NCBI GenBank assembly: GCA_963682025.1 | Contig: OY821519.1 | Coordinates: 96,065,585-96,129,584, forward strand | Direction: 5' to 3' | Length of the DNA: 64,000 bases | From: Cordilura impudica | Taxonomy: Eukaryota > Arthropoda > Insecta > Diptera > Scathophagidae | In this document: positions 43,790-56,200 of the stretch, piece after piece | How positions within the stretch are numbered: the stretch's first letter is position 1 | Layout of the letters: the number at the start of each line of letters is the position of its first letter | Position numbers and translations under genes: made by a program | Notes under the pieces: generated by a model | Seen by the model: the letters and a program-made list of their open reading frames with translations, nothing else | The model's database searches: none | Told to the model about the DNA's origin: nothing

Positions 43790-44085
43790 TTTTTCATCTC
43801 TCCATGACTTTAAGATCACTCCGTGACTGTGCGTGACTATACGTGACTGTGCGTGACTATGTCAAAGTTAATCTTTTTTCACAGCAAGTGTATTGACCAA
43901 GTTTCAGCTCGATCGGATGAGGGTAAATAACTTTAAGATCACTCGGTGACTATGCGTGACTCTGCGTGATTACCCCAAAATTAATCTGTAGTCACAACAA
44001 GACTATGGCCAAGTGTCAGTTCAATTGCATGAGGTGGAATGGGGTTGCCCCATGGCAGACAGACAGACAGACAGGTCAAATGTCG
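43790..44085 (-). repeat. Reverse-oriented copy of the 'cacgcacagt' tandem family
   Basis: CGTGACTGTGCGTGACTAT runs alternating with AATCTGTAGTCACAACAAG-type blocks, the complement of 20530-21005. About two units, ending in a GACA run. Confidence 0.75.
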
Positions 44086-44104
44086 GGACATCAGAATTCG
44101 TTTA

Positions 44105-45420
44105 GATGTATGGTTCATTGGACTCCGCCGTCCAATGAAGCGCACTAAACAGTAATTTTCTGTGGATGTAATTGTGTTTGGACAAAAGATTGTAGATTAC
44201 CTTCACTCCAAATGCAACTATTTTTCTTAAATGAGCTTCATCACTGAAGTTTGTATGGAAAATTAAAATCAATATCAAATTGTCTTTCAGCCCACTGGCC
44301 GAATTGGTGGCATATACGAAGATCATTTGGCTTTAATTCTTGTACAAAATGAATCTTAAAAGCTCGTTAACCAAGATCCATTTGTAAAATCTTCCATAAA
44401 GTTGATGGAGAACGGGCCGAATTAATCCATTTTGGTCTTATTCAATGCTTTGTGGTACAGCGGCTAATGGACGATTATGACTACCATAATATGGACGAAG
44501 TTCACGATAAATTTGACGAACAGAACCATTATTCTAAACGACACTTTCAACAGTTAGCAAGCATTGTTCTCCGAAACAGAACTTATAAACAGTATTTATT
44601 TAAACCCGATAGAACTTGAAATTGTAAAAAATAAAAATATAAAATTAAATTTCAATCAAACATTTGAAAATGATTTCGGGCATATGGCCATCGGGGCTGT
44701 TCTTTATGAAAATTATTCTGGACGTCCAATATTGGGCCACTTTTTCGAGCATTGCTGGCCGTATGTCACGAACAACAGGGAAAATTTTGATCTCCAAGGT
44801 GTCAATTGTTGCTGGGTTATCACCACAATATCAGTGACTTCACGTAAACTCACAGAAAATAATCGAGAGATGGCAAATCGCCAATTGATCCATTCCATTC
44901 CATTTCTCCATTCCATTCTCCATTTCTCGCGAAATGTTATTTCAATAAGTCGATGGTTGCGGTCGCTATATAGCACGTAGCGCCATCATGTGGTCATCCA
45001 TATCTTCAAACAAAAATCCGTGAAGCCAAAAAGAAGCCTCTTCGCTGAACACAAATTCACGCTAAAATATCGGGTCAATTTCCAACTACACTAGAGCCCA
45101 ATGGGCGACGTATATGATGGTCTGGTGGCTTTAATTCCTGCACCTGTTAAATGTTATACAGGAGTAAATTTTCGACGTGGGCAGTGGTCGGACAGAGCCC
45201 TAATTCCTGCGACCGACCACAAATCGTTAAAATTGGATCCTCTTTTACACTTTCGTTTACAGCGGCGATACTCTCTTCAGTGCTCACATTCCTTTGTCGT
45301 GTTGCTGTTATCGCATCACTTAGAAAGTATGTGGTGTGAAATCTATCCACAGTGTGACAGATGACTTGCTCAGAAGGACGATTATGTGCACCATTAAATC
45401 TCGAAGTCAGCCAACCCTTT
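44105..45420 (-). pseudogene. Heavily decayed DD41D mariner-type transposase(s)
   Basis: Pieces on the minus strand: RQRNVSTEESIAAVNESVKE (about 45300) and RRSQELGLCPTT (N-terminal region), then FVFSEEASFWLHGFLFEDMD (first catalytic block, D changed to E), HDGATCYIATATIDLLK (about 44960), and further down a second partial copy with KPNDLRICHQFGQWAERQF and NFSDEAHLRK. The order and duplication suggest two overlapping relics. Many stops and shifts. Confidence 0.65.
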
Positions 45421-45559
45421 TGTATGTTCTTTCTAAATAAAAAAATAACATCATCTATGTATCTCCTATAGGTATACTTTGAAATTAAGAGATACAAAAA
45501 TAATTGGTGTACGAGTATCGCCTTTAACCACTCTATATATAATTATACTACGAAAATGC

Positions 45560-46860
45560 GAAATGTTTCCGTAGAAATCGTTCCACGGGAGACCTGTTAG
45601 CTCTACTTTCTGAGCGCTGGAGTCGATCCATTCGCAATTTTGGCGAAAGTAAAGTGGTTGCTCTAGATATTTCCAAGACATTCGATCGTGTGTGGCGCGG
45701 TGCACTGCAAAGCTTATTGCATTTGGGGTCGGTAATGACTTCTCTCGATTTATATCGAGTTTTCTCAAAGATCGAACAATACGTGTTGTTATTGATGGGG
45801 TCTCATCTAATGAGTTTCAGCTTAATTCAGGGGTACCCCAAGGTTCCGTTCTTTCTCCTTCTCTTTTCCTTATCTTTCTGAAAGACCTTCTCGGTCAAAC
45901 TTTTAACTCTATATACTCTTTCGCAGATGACAGCAGCATTTGTCATTCATTTTCCTTTAATTGTAGGCCAAGCCTCTTGGAGGTTGGGGGCAGAAGGCAG
46001 ACAATGAATAGCACACTCAATCAAGACCTGTTAACAATCTCCGAGCTGGGTAAAGCGAATAGGGTTGATTTTAATGCGCTGAAGACTCAATGCTGTATGT
46101 TGACCCATAGGGCCATGGAATCAACAATGTCATCTGTATATATGGGTGGTATAGGTATTGAGGAATCGGATACTCTTGATGTTCTAGGCATGAGAATTCA
46201 ATGTGATGTTCGTTGGAACGAGCATGTTTTTCAAGTGTCGAAAGAAGCATTCAAGTGTCTTGGTTTTCGAAAACGGTGCAAAAATTACTTCACTCCCTCT
46301 GATCTCCTTAAAATCTATACCACTTACATCCGACCGAAAATGGAATACAACTCCCATATATGGGCAGGAGCTTCAAAGTCTATTTTGGAGCTACTGTACC
46401 GTGTGCAAAGGCCCATCAATGACAGTAGGGTATCCAACTCTATTGACTCATTGGAACATCGTCGGAATATGGGTTGTGTATCACTGTTCTATAGATATAC
46501 CATGGGATATGTTCTTCTGAGATTAGCGAACTTATTCCAAGTGCCCGAGTTTCAGTTCACTCCACCCGTTTCTCTAGTAGATCACATCCGTATGTAGTCT
46601 GTTGTTCAGTTGACCGCACAACGCATTACAGAGAGAATTCGTTTATCAGTCGAACTAGCCTTATGTGGAATAAACTCCCCACAGAGGTCTTTCCTAACTG
46701 TTGTAATCTAATAAAATTTAAGTCATATATCCACAAACACTATTCCAACTTTCCTCCATCCCATAACCTATTTTCCTGAGATTAACACAATGCACTGCAT
46801 CTGTAGGGGCATCCCCCGAGTGTTGATTAATAAATAAAAATAAATAAAATAAAAAAAAAC
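45560..46860 (+). pseudogene. 5'-truncated non-LTR retrotransposon, reverse transcriptase
   Basis: GDLLALLSERWSRSIRNF leads into VVALDISKTFDRVW (first catalytic Asp motif). After a frameshift near 45705 the frame continues with FGVGNDFSRFISSFLKDRTI, NSGVPQGSVLSPSLFLIF and YSFADDSS (the FADD active site). The thumb region and a C-terminal tail (WNKLPTEVFPNCCNLIKF, about 46660) extend beyond the in-frame stop near 46597, with the final stop near 46781. An (AATAAA)n-like tail (about 46828-46857) marks the 3' end. Truncation at the 5' side and an A-rich simple tail are typical of target-primed insertion. Jockey/CR1-like by motif, with the clade not settled. Confidence 0.82.
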
Positions 46861-47078
46861 ACGTTTTTAAAAATATGAAATTAACGCCCTTGTTCGCCTG
46901 CTATAATTAAATGTAATTTAAATGACTGCTTACCCTTTTATGCAAAACATAGCACTATATAAGATTAATGACTCTAGGAGTAGTATTATTTCAAGAACAG
47001 TTATAAATTTTAAAAAGTTGCAAATAATTTTTTTCTCATCTTTTTGCAGATTTTCGTCTCATAAAATTTTAAAACAAC

Positions 47079-50000
47079 ATGTCTGTTTTACCGTTAAAAC
47101 GTTTATACATCATTATACTGGTTTACATATTTATATTTGTGCCGGAACTGTGGGCTTCATCTGACCTGGATAGATATCATATAGCTGGAGGTTTGCATAC
47201 GCCTTGTTTCTTCTTTCACACGGTCAATGTCACGGATGATGTAAAATTTAATAATGGTTCTTACTTGCATGACGGTGTCTTAATACCACATCGTTATATT
47301 GGAGTCTACAATTATATTTATTTGGATACAGTGACATCTGTCCGGGTAAAGCCACATTTACGTGGCTGTATTTGTCGAGTTAAGCAATGCATCAATTTTT
47401 GTTGTCCTTTCGGTAAAGTGTATGATGAGAGTATATTGTCATGTATCGATGCGAATTACTTTGAATGGCCTACAACATTAAATATGACTTTAACGGATGG
47501 ATCTTTGAAGAGCGTTGATATATTTGAACAATTTGCCATTGTACACTTTCGTCCTTGTCATCCAATGTATGCCCTGGAACCACAAAGAGAACCAGAGGAT
47601 GCCTGGAACATATTTGAGGTAAGTTGGTAACTTGACATTAAATTTACCTATTTATTTATTTAGGTATCTTCATTTGTATGAGGTATTCCATAGCAAATTT
47701 TTCCATAAAATTTACGATATGTTAAACTTTTCTTATACAAAATTAATAAGTGCTAAGAGAATACTTTTTATTTGGCAGACCCAAACATCTAGTCTACGTT
47801 AAATAGATAAAATACAGAATTATTGGTGTTTATTTAAAATATATTTTTTTTCAAGTTCGAAAAAAATTATTAAATTACTTTAATTACTTATCGAATTGTA
47901 ATGCAAACAAAAATTCATTATTTAAAGTAATCCTTAAATAATAGAAAAAGCAATTATTAAGGATGTTTTTTATATTATTATTATTTCAAAATGTAAATGT
48001 TAAGAAATATAATTTAATTACAAAAATTTATAATATTTTGCCTCAGCGCCGGTAAAGGCTTGATAAAGGCTAGTAAGGCAACTAAATATTTACAAACTTC
48101 TTATATCAATACTAGCTGAGTCCGGTCCGCGTTGCTGGCCCGAAGAAAACATCTGGATTTTATATTGCATCTAAATTTTAATACCGAGTGTCGGGCAAAA
48201 GTAAAGCACGATTTAATAATATTATGAATATGACTGAAAAAAAATATACGTTTTCTTGAATATTTTAACACCAGCGCCACCTACAGGTGGAAAACTTTGT
48301 CAGCAACTTTAGTTTTATGTACATAATATATGTTGCGAATTTGAGCTAAATTGGACCGTAAATAAATTTTTTGGGAAATTCTCGACCCCAGCGCCACCTA
48401 TCAGGTACAAAAAAAGTTATGCAAAGCGGAGAACCAAAGGAACATATGGTATGAATACGAAGTCGCTAGCATTAGTGGTTCAACAGTTATTAGAGTACGA
48501 ACATACGCACCAACGTTTTTATATATTAAGATATTTTTCTATATCTTATTTAAAAAGAAAACATGAGTTGTGTAAAATTGTTAAAAAAAAAGAAACAAAA
48601 ATAATAGAAACAAGTAAGAGTGTTAAATTCGGCTGTGCCGAATTTTTTGATACCCTCAACCTGAGTCTTTAATTTTTAATTTTTAATTTTAAATTTAAAA
48701 TTTTTAATTTTTAATTTTTAATTTTTAATTTTTAATTTTTAATTTTTAATTTTTAATTTTTAATTTTTAATTTTTAATTTTTAATTTTTAATTTTTAATT
48801 TTTAATTTTTAATTTTTAATTTTTAATTTTTAATTTTTAATTTTTAATTTTTAATTTTTAATTTTTAATTTTTAATTTTTAATTTTTAATTTTTAATTTT
48901 TAATTTTTAATTTTTAATTTTTAATTTTTAATTTTTAATTTTTAATTTTTAATTTTTAATTTTTAATTTTTAATTTTTAATTTTTAATTTTTAATTTTTA
49001 ATTTTTAATTTTTAATTTTTAATTTTTAATTTTTAGTTTTTAATTTTTAATTTTTAATTTTTAATTTTTAATTTTTAATTTTTAATTTTTAATTATTAAT
49101 TTTTAATTTTTAATTTTTAATTTTTAATTTTTAATTTTTAATTTTTTAATTTTTAATTTTTAAATTTTTAATTTTTAATATTTAATTTTTAATTTTTAAT
49201 TTTTAATTTTTAATTTTTAATTTTTAATTTTTAATTTTTAATTTTTAATTTTTAATTTTTAATTTTTAATTTTTAATTTTTAATTTTTAATTTTTAATTT
49301 TTAATTTTTAATTTTTAATTTTTAATTTTTAATTTTTAATTTTTAAATTTTAATTTTTAATTTTTAATTTTTAATTTTTAATTTTTAATTTTTAATTTTT
49401 AATTTTTAGTTTTTAATTTTTAATTTTTAATTTTTAATTTTTAATTTTTAATTTTTAATTTTTAATTTTTAATTTTTAATTTTTAATTTTTAATTTTTAA
49501 TTTTTAATTTTTAATTTTTAATTTTTAATTTTTAATTTTTAATTTTTAATTTTTAATTTTTAATTTTTAATTTTTAATTTTTAATTTTTAATTATTAATT
49601 TTTAATTTTTAATTTTTAATTTTTAACTTTTAATTTTTAATTTTTAATTTTTAATTTTTAATTTTTAATTTTTAATTTTTAATTTTTAATTTTTTAATTT
49701 TTAATTTTTAAATTTTTAATTTTTAATTTTTAATTTTTAATTTTTAATTTTTAATTTTTAATTTTAATTTTTAATTTTTAATTTTTAATTTTTAATTTTT
49801 AATTTTTAATTTTTAATTTTTAATTTTTAATTTTTAATTTTTAATTTTTAATTTTTAATTTTTAATTTTTAATTTTTAATTTTTAATTTTTAATTTTTAA
49901 TTTTTAATTTTTAATTTTTAATTTTCAATTTTCAATTTTTAATTTTTAATTTTTAATTTTTAATTATTAATTTTTAATTTTTAATATTTAATTTTTAATT

Positions 50001-50855
50001 TTTGTGTTTTCCAATTTCCATTTTTCAATTTTCAATTTTCATTTTCCAATTTCCATATTTCAATTTTCATTTTCCATTTTCAATTTTCAATATTCAATTT
50101 TCATTTTCCATTTTTCAATTTTCATTTTCAAATTTCCATTTTGCATTTTCCATTTTTCAATTTTCATTTTCCATTTTTGATTTTCAATTTTTCATTTTCA
50201 ATTTTTCATTTTCCATTTTTCAATTTTCATTTTCCATTTTGCGTTTTCCATTTTTAATTTTTCATTTTTCAATTTTCATGTTCCATTTTCCATTTTCCAT
50301 TTTTCATTTTCCAATTTCCATTTTTAATTTTTCAATTTTCATTTTCCATTTTTCAATTTTCAATTTTCATTTTTCATTTTTCATTTTTCAGTTTTCATTT
50401 TCCATTTTTTATTTTTCATTTTTCATTTTCCATTTTTCATTTTCCATTTTTCATTTTTCAATTTTCATTTTTCGTTTTTCGTTTTTCGTTTTTCATTTTT
50501 CATTTTTTATTTTCCCTTTTCCATTTTTCAATTTTCATTTTCCATTTTCCATTCTTCGTTTTTCAATTTTCCATTTTCCATTTCTCAACTCTCATTTTCC
50601 ATTTTCCATGTTTTAATTTTCATTTTCCATTTACATTTTTCAATTTTCATTTTACAATTTACATTTTTCATATTTCATTTTCCATTTTTCATTTTCCATT
50701 TTTAATTTTTCAATTTTCATTTTCCGTTTTCATTTTTCATTTTTCAATTTTCATTTTTCATTTTTCATTTTTCATTTTTCATTTTTCAATTTTCATTTTT
50801 CATTTTCCATTTTTCATTTTCCATTTTTCACTTTTAATTTTTCAATTTTCAATTT

Positions 50856-50889
<34 letters not shown>

Positions 50890-53201
50890 TTGAATTTCAT
50901 TCTTCATTTTCCGTTTTGCATTTTCCATTTTTCATTTTTCAATTTTCTTTTTCCATTTTCCATTTTTCATTTTGCAATTTTCATTTTCCATTTTGCATTT
51001 TCCATTTTCCATTTTTCAAATTTCATTCTCGTTTTCCATTTTCCACTTACCATTTTCCTTTTTTCATTTTTCAATTTTCATTTTACATTTTTCATTTTTC
51101 AATTTTCAATTTTCAATTTTCAATTTTCATTTTCCATTTTCCATTTTTCATTTTTCAATGTTCATTTTCCATTCTCCATTTTTCATTTTCTATTTTCCAT
51201 TTTTTTCCATTTTCCGTTTTTCATTTTCCATTTTTCATTTTCCATTCTCCATTTTTCATTTTCTAATTTCAATTTTTCATTTTCCATTTTCCATTTTTAA
51301 TTTTTTATTTTTCAATTTTCTTTTTTCATTTTCCATTTTCCATTTTTCATTTTACATTTTACATTTTACATTTTACATTCTACATTTTACATTTTACATT
51401 TTACATTTTACATTTTACATTTTACATTTTACATTTTACATTTTACATTTTAAATTTTAAATTTTAAATTTTACATTTTACATTTTACATTTTACATTTT
51501 ACATTTTACATTTTGCATTTTACATTTTACATTTTACATTTTACATTTTCCATTTTTCATTTTCCATTCTCCATTTTTCATTTTCTATTTTCCATTTTTC
51601 ATTTTCCATTTTCCATTTTTAATTTTTTATTTTTCAATTTTCTTTTTTCATTTTTCATTTTCCATTTTCCATTTTACATTTTACATTTTAAATTTTACAG
51701 TTTACATTTTACATTTTACATTCTACATTTTACATTTTACATTTTACATTTTACATTTTACATTTTACATTTTACATTTTACATTTTACATTTTACATTT
51801 TACATTTTACATTTTACATTTTACATTTTACATTTTACATTTTACATTTTACATTTTACATTTTACATTTTACATTTTACATTTTACATTTTACATTTTA
51901 CATTTTACATTTTACATTTTACATTTTACATTTTACATTTTACATTTTACATTTTACATTTTACATTTTACATTTTACATTTTACATTTTACATTTTACA
52001 TTTTACATTTTACATTTTACATTTTACATTTTACATTTTACATTTTACATTTTACATTTTACATTTTACATTTTACATTTTACATTTTACATTTTACATT
52101 TTACATTTTACATTTTACATTTTACATTTTACATTTTACATTTTACATTTTACATTTTACATTTTACATTTTACATTTTACATTTTACATTTTACATTTT
52201 ACATTTTACATTTTACATTTTACATTTTACATTTTACATTTTACATTTTACATTTTACATTTTACATTTTACATTTTACATTTTACATTTTACATTTTAC
52301 ATTTTACATTTTACATTTTACATTTTACATTTTACATTTTACATTTTACATTTTACATTTTACATTTTACATTTTACATTTTACATTTTACATTTTACAT
52401 TTTACATTTTACATTTTACATTTTACATTTTACATTTTACATTTTACATTTTACATTTTACATTTTACATTTTACATTTTACATTTTACATTTTACATTT
52501 TACATTTTACATTTTACATTTTACATTTTACATTTTACATTTTACATTTTACATTTTACATTTTACATTTTACATTTTACATTTTACATTTTACATTTTA
52601 CATTTTACATTTTACATTTTACATTTTACATTTTACATTTTACATTTTACATTTTACATTTTACATTTTACATTTTACATTTTACATTTTACATTTTACA
52701 TTTTACATTTTACATTTTACATTTTACATTTTACATTTTGCATTTTACATTTTACATTTTACATTTTACATTTTACATTTTACATTTTACATTTTACATT
52801 TTACATTTTACATTTTACATTTTACATTTTACATTTTACATTTTACATTTTACATTTTACATTTTACATTTTACATTTTACATTTTACATTTTACATTTT
52901 ACATTTTACATTTTACATTTTACATTTTACATTCTACATTTTACATTTTACATTTTACATTTTACATTTTACATTTTACATTTTACATTTTACATTTTAC
53001 ATTTTACATTTTACATTTTACATTTTACATTTTACATTTTACATTTTACATTTTACATTTTACATTTTACATTTTACATTTTACATTTTACATTTTACAT
53101 TTTACATTTTACATTTTACATTTTACATTTTACATTTTACATTTTACATTTTACATTTTCCATTTTCCATTTTATGTTTTTCATTTTCCATTTTCCGTTC
53201 T

Positions 53202-53232
<31 letters not shown>

Positions 53233-56200
53233 ATTGGCGATTTTTTTTTTATTATAACGTGATAACGATAAAAAAATATGTGGCAATACTACTAACATAA
53301 GCTATGTTACCCAGCGATCTCACATCACACTGAAGTTCGAAAAACTCAATACACTCACATTTTTTTTACTAATACACACACATTTTCCGCAATGGTCACA
53401 CTAATGGCACCAAATTTTTCGTGCGAGCAGTGGCAGACACTAACGATGATTAATGTTACCCTGTTATAAATTTAATGCAAATTTACTGGATTCTGTAAAA
53501 TTGTAATTAAAGTTTTAACTTGTTGAATCTATTATAATGATTTATTTTTTGAAATGCGCATACAAAAACGCAAGTTTGTTAATTATAGAGCATAAATATT
53601 ATTAACTATTATTAAAATAATACTAATAATAATAAATGTAAACATTTTCCCTCAAACATGTGCCTGTATAATAAACTCGGTAACTCTACTTAAAATAAAA
53701 TAAGAGAGAGAAGTATACAAATTTTTTCATGTTTACGCTTCGACAACATTTTAAAAATGAGATTGCAGTCAGATGTGTGAGCATAAAATTTAATGGCGAT
53801 GGATTCGACTAATTCGAACAATTTCCCGTTGATAATACGTACACAACGATTTTACAATTTCAGTGTGATGTGAGATTGGGGGGTTATTGTGTTCTTGGTA
53901 TTGTTAATATATGTATATGCATAATTTTTTGTGGCATTTTTTTATGTTGTTGTACAATTATAATGTTCAACCACTAAACTGTTACAACAAACACACTGGG
54001 TTTTATGTTTTTTTTTAGAGGTATCTACATATTTTTGCTCGTATCTAATCACGATGATGCCCGATTATCCAATTTTTAATACCAACCTGCTGGGAGTTAT
54101 GGCAAATGATATTATTGTAGCCTTATCCAGTGAGATGGCTTTTTTGTGAATGAGCGTGATTTCAACAGACAGACGGACAGACGGACATCGCTATATCGTC
54201 TCGAGCTGTGATAAGGATCAAGAATATATATACTTTATGGGGTCGGAAATTAGTTTTTCGATGCGTTACAAACGGAATGACAAACCTATATATACCCTCT
54301 GCCACTGACGTGTGGAGGGTATAAAAAGAGTAACATGTTAAATAATTCAAGATGTAAGAAGTATTTCGACATTTTCTAACAAATATTTTTTAAAATTTAT
54401 TTTAAAAGTCGAAATGTTTTTGAAATCATCAAGTAATTGATTAAACTGCATGGGCCCAGAATAACTGACGTGTTGTTTGGTTAACTCTAGTTAAAATCCA
54501 AAGCCTGTCTTGTAATCCTGTGGGTGTATGATACATTCCGGTGAAATTGCATGGTATGAGACCCATAACCTTTTAAACATTTAAAAACGTATGTTAACAG
54601 CTTTTGCTTGTATAAACCATTTACTGGGAGTGTTGTTTTAGCATAATTTTTGAAAAGATTTATTGTACTAAACCGCAGCGGAAGATTGAATACGATTTTT
54701 AATGCTTTATTTTGTGCTGACTGTAAAGATTTCAATGCAGAGCTTGTTCTGCATCCATAAATTATCGGAAGATACGTCAAATGAGAGTGCACCAAGGATT
54801 GATAAAGTAACATTTTGGTTTTGACATCTAACTTGTTTTTAAATTTATAAAGAATTCCGATTCCTGAAGATATTTTCGATTTCATACTGTTTATGTGATT
54901 TTCCCACATAATGTTCATGTTAATACCAAGATATTTAACGCTCTCATTTATTATTTTACCATCACTATGCACGCTCAAATTTTGATCATTAGTTAGCATA
55001 TATGGTCTAAATTTTACAATTTTATTTTTGTTTGCATTTAGAATTAATTTCTAAATTGTATTTGCGTCTGCAGCACCTGCTGATACTTTTAATTGTAAAA
55101 CAGGCATATATCGTCAGCAAACATAAACAACTTTCCGTTAAACTTTATGTTTTTGATGTCATTAATAAAAATTTTGAAGAGCAGTGGGCCAAGGACGCTG
55201 CCTTGTGGAACTCCACACAAAACAACCAACTGATTACTTTTGCATTCTGTTTTTTAAATAATCTTTAAACAATAAAATGGATTTTTGAGAAAATCCAAAA
55301 ATTTCCAGTTTTTTGATCAAAATTTTATGGTCCACCAGATCAAATGCTGTGGACAAATCAAAAAAAAAACTCCAGCCACTCCTTTATACCCAGAATCTAG
55401 TCCGTTACATATGTAATCACATTAGTAACAGCTTCATCGGTTCCTGCGCCTTTCTTAAATCCGTACTGCCGATCAAATAACATCTTATTGTATTCCAAAT
55501 AGTTTGTTAGTTTCTCAAATATAAGTTTATCAAATATTTTATAAATAATCGAAAGCAGGGAGATTGGTCTATAATTTTCAATATTATTAATACCTAGAGA
55601 TTTTGGAATGGGAATAATTTTGTGTACTTTTGAGACCGAAGGATAGTTTGCCTCAATAATCATTTTATTAAATATGGTTGCAATAATCTCCGACAAGATT
55701 TCTTGAAGTAATTTTATCGCATCCAGTACTTTTATTTTTTTCTAAGTTTTCAAAATTTGTTCAATTTTTATCTTTCCTATTTCTTCTAGATTAAAGCGAC
55801 AGGTAGCTGGAACTAATGTACGAAACAAATTAATGTCACAATAAACAGGTTCGAGTTCAGTTATATTTTAAACACGACTTAAAATATAACACGACTTAAA
55901 ACACGACTTAAAATATAACTGAACTCGAACCTGTTTATTGTACATGTTGTGTTTTTTCTCACTACACGAGCCACAACACGACTTAAAATATAACTGAACT
56001 CGAACCTGTTTATTGTACATGTTCTGTGTTTTTTTTTTACTACACGTACCAGAGCATGAACTTCAAATAAAGCAACACTCAAAAATGTGTGCTTTATGTG
56101 TGATTGAAGCAAAAAGTATGGGATACAAAAATGTTCGTGTAAATAACGAAATATTAAAACGAGCACAGTCATGGTTGTGTTGGGCACCGTAGAAAATTTA

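Noticed and set aside
47079..47630. Exon 1 as a complete secreted protein
   Set aside because: The open frame ends only two codons after a perfect GTAAGT donor, and the ectodomain continues in frame at 62455 with the last two cysteines.
48668..50003. Telomeric repeat
   Set aside because: (TTTTTAA)n is not a known telomere repeat, flies lack simple telomerase repeats, and the array sits inside an intron.
50002..51460. Phe-rich frames in several overlapping phases
   Set aside because: Same heptamer satellite, mixed-unit domain; the phases mirror each other.
51513..53300. 595-codon open frame and overlapping long frames
   Set aside because: Heptamer satellite; three units make 21 bp, so every frame cycles through the same seven residues. 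No gene signals.
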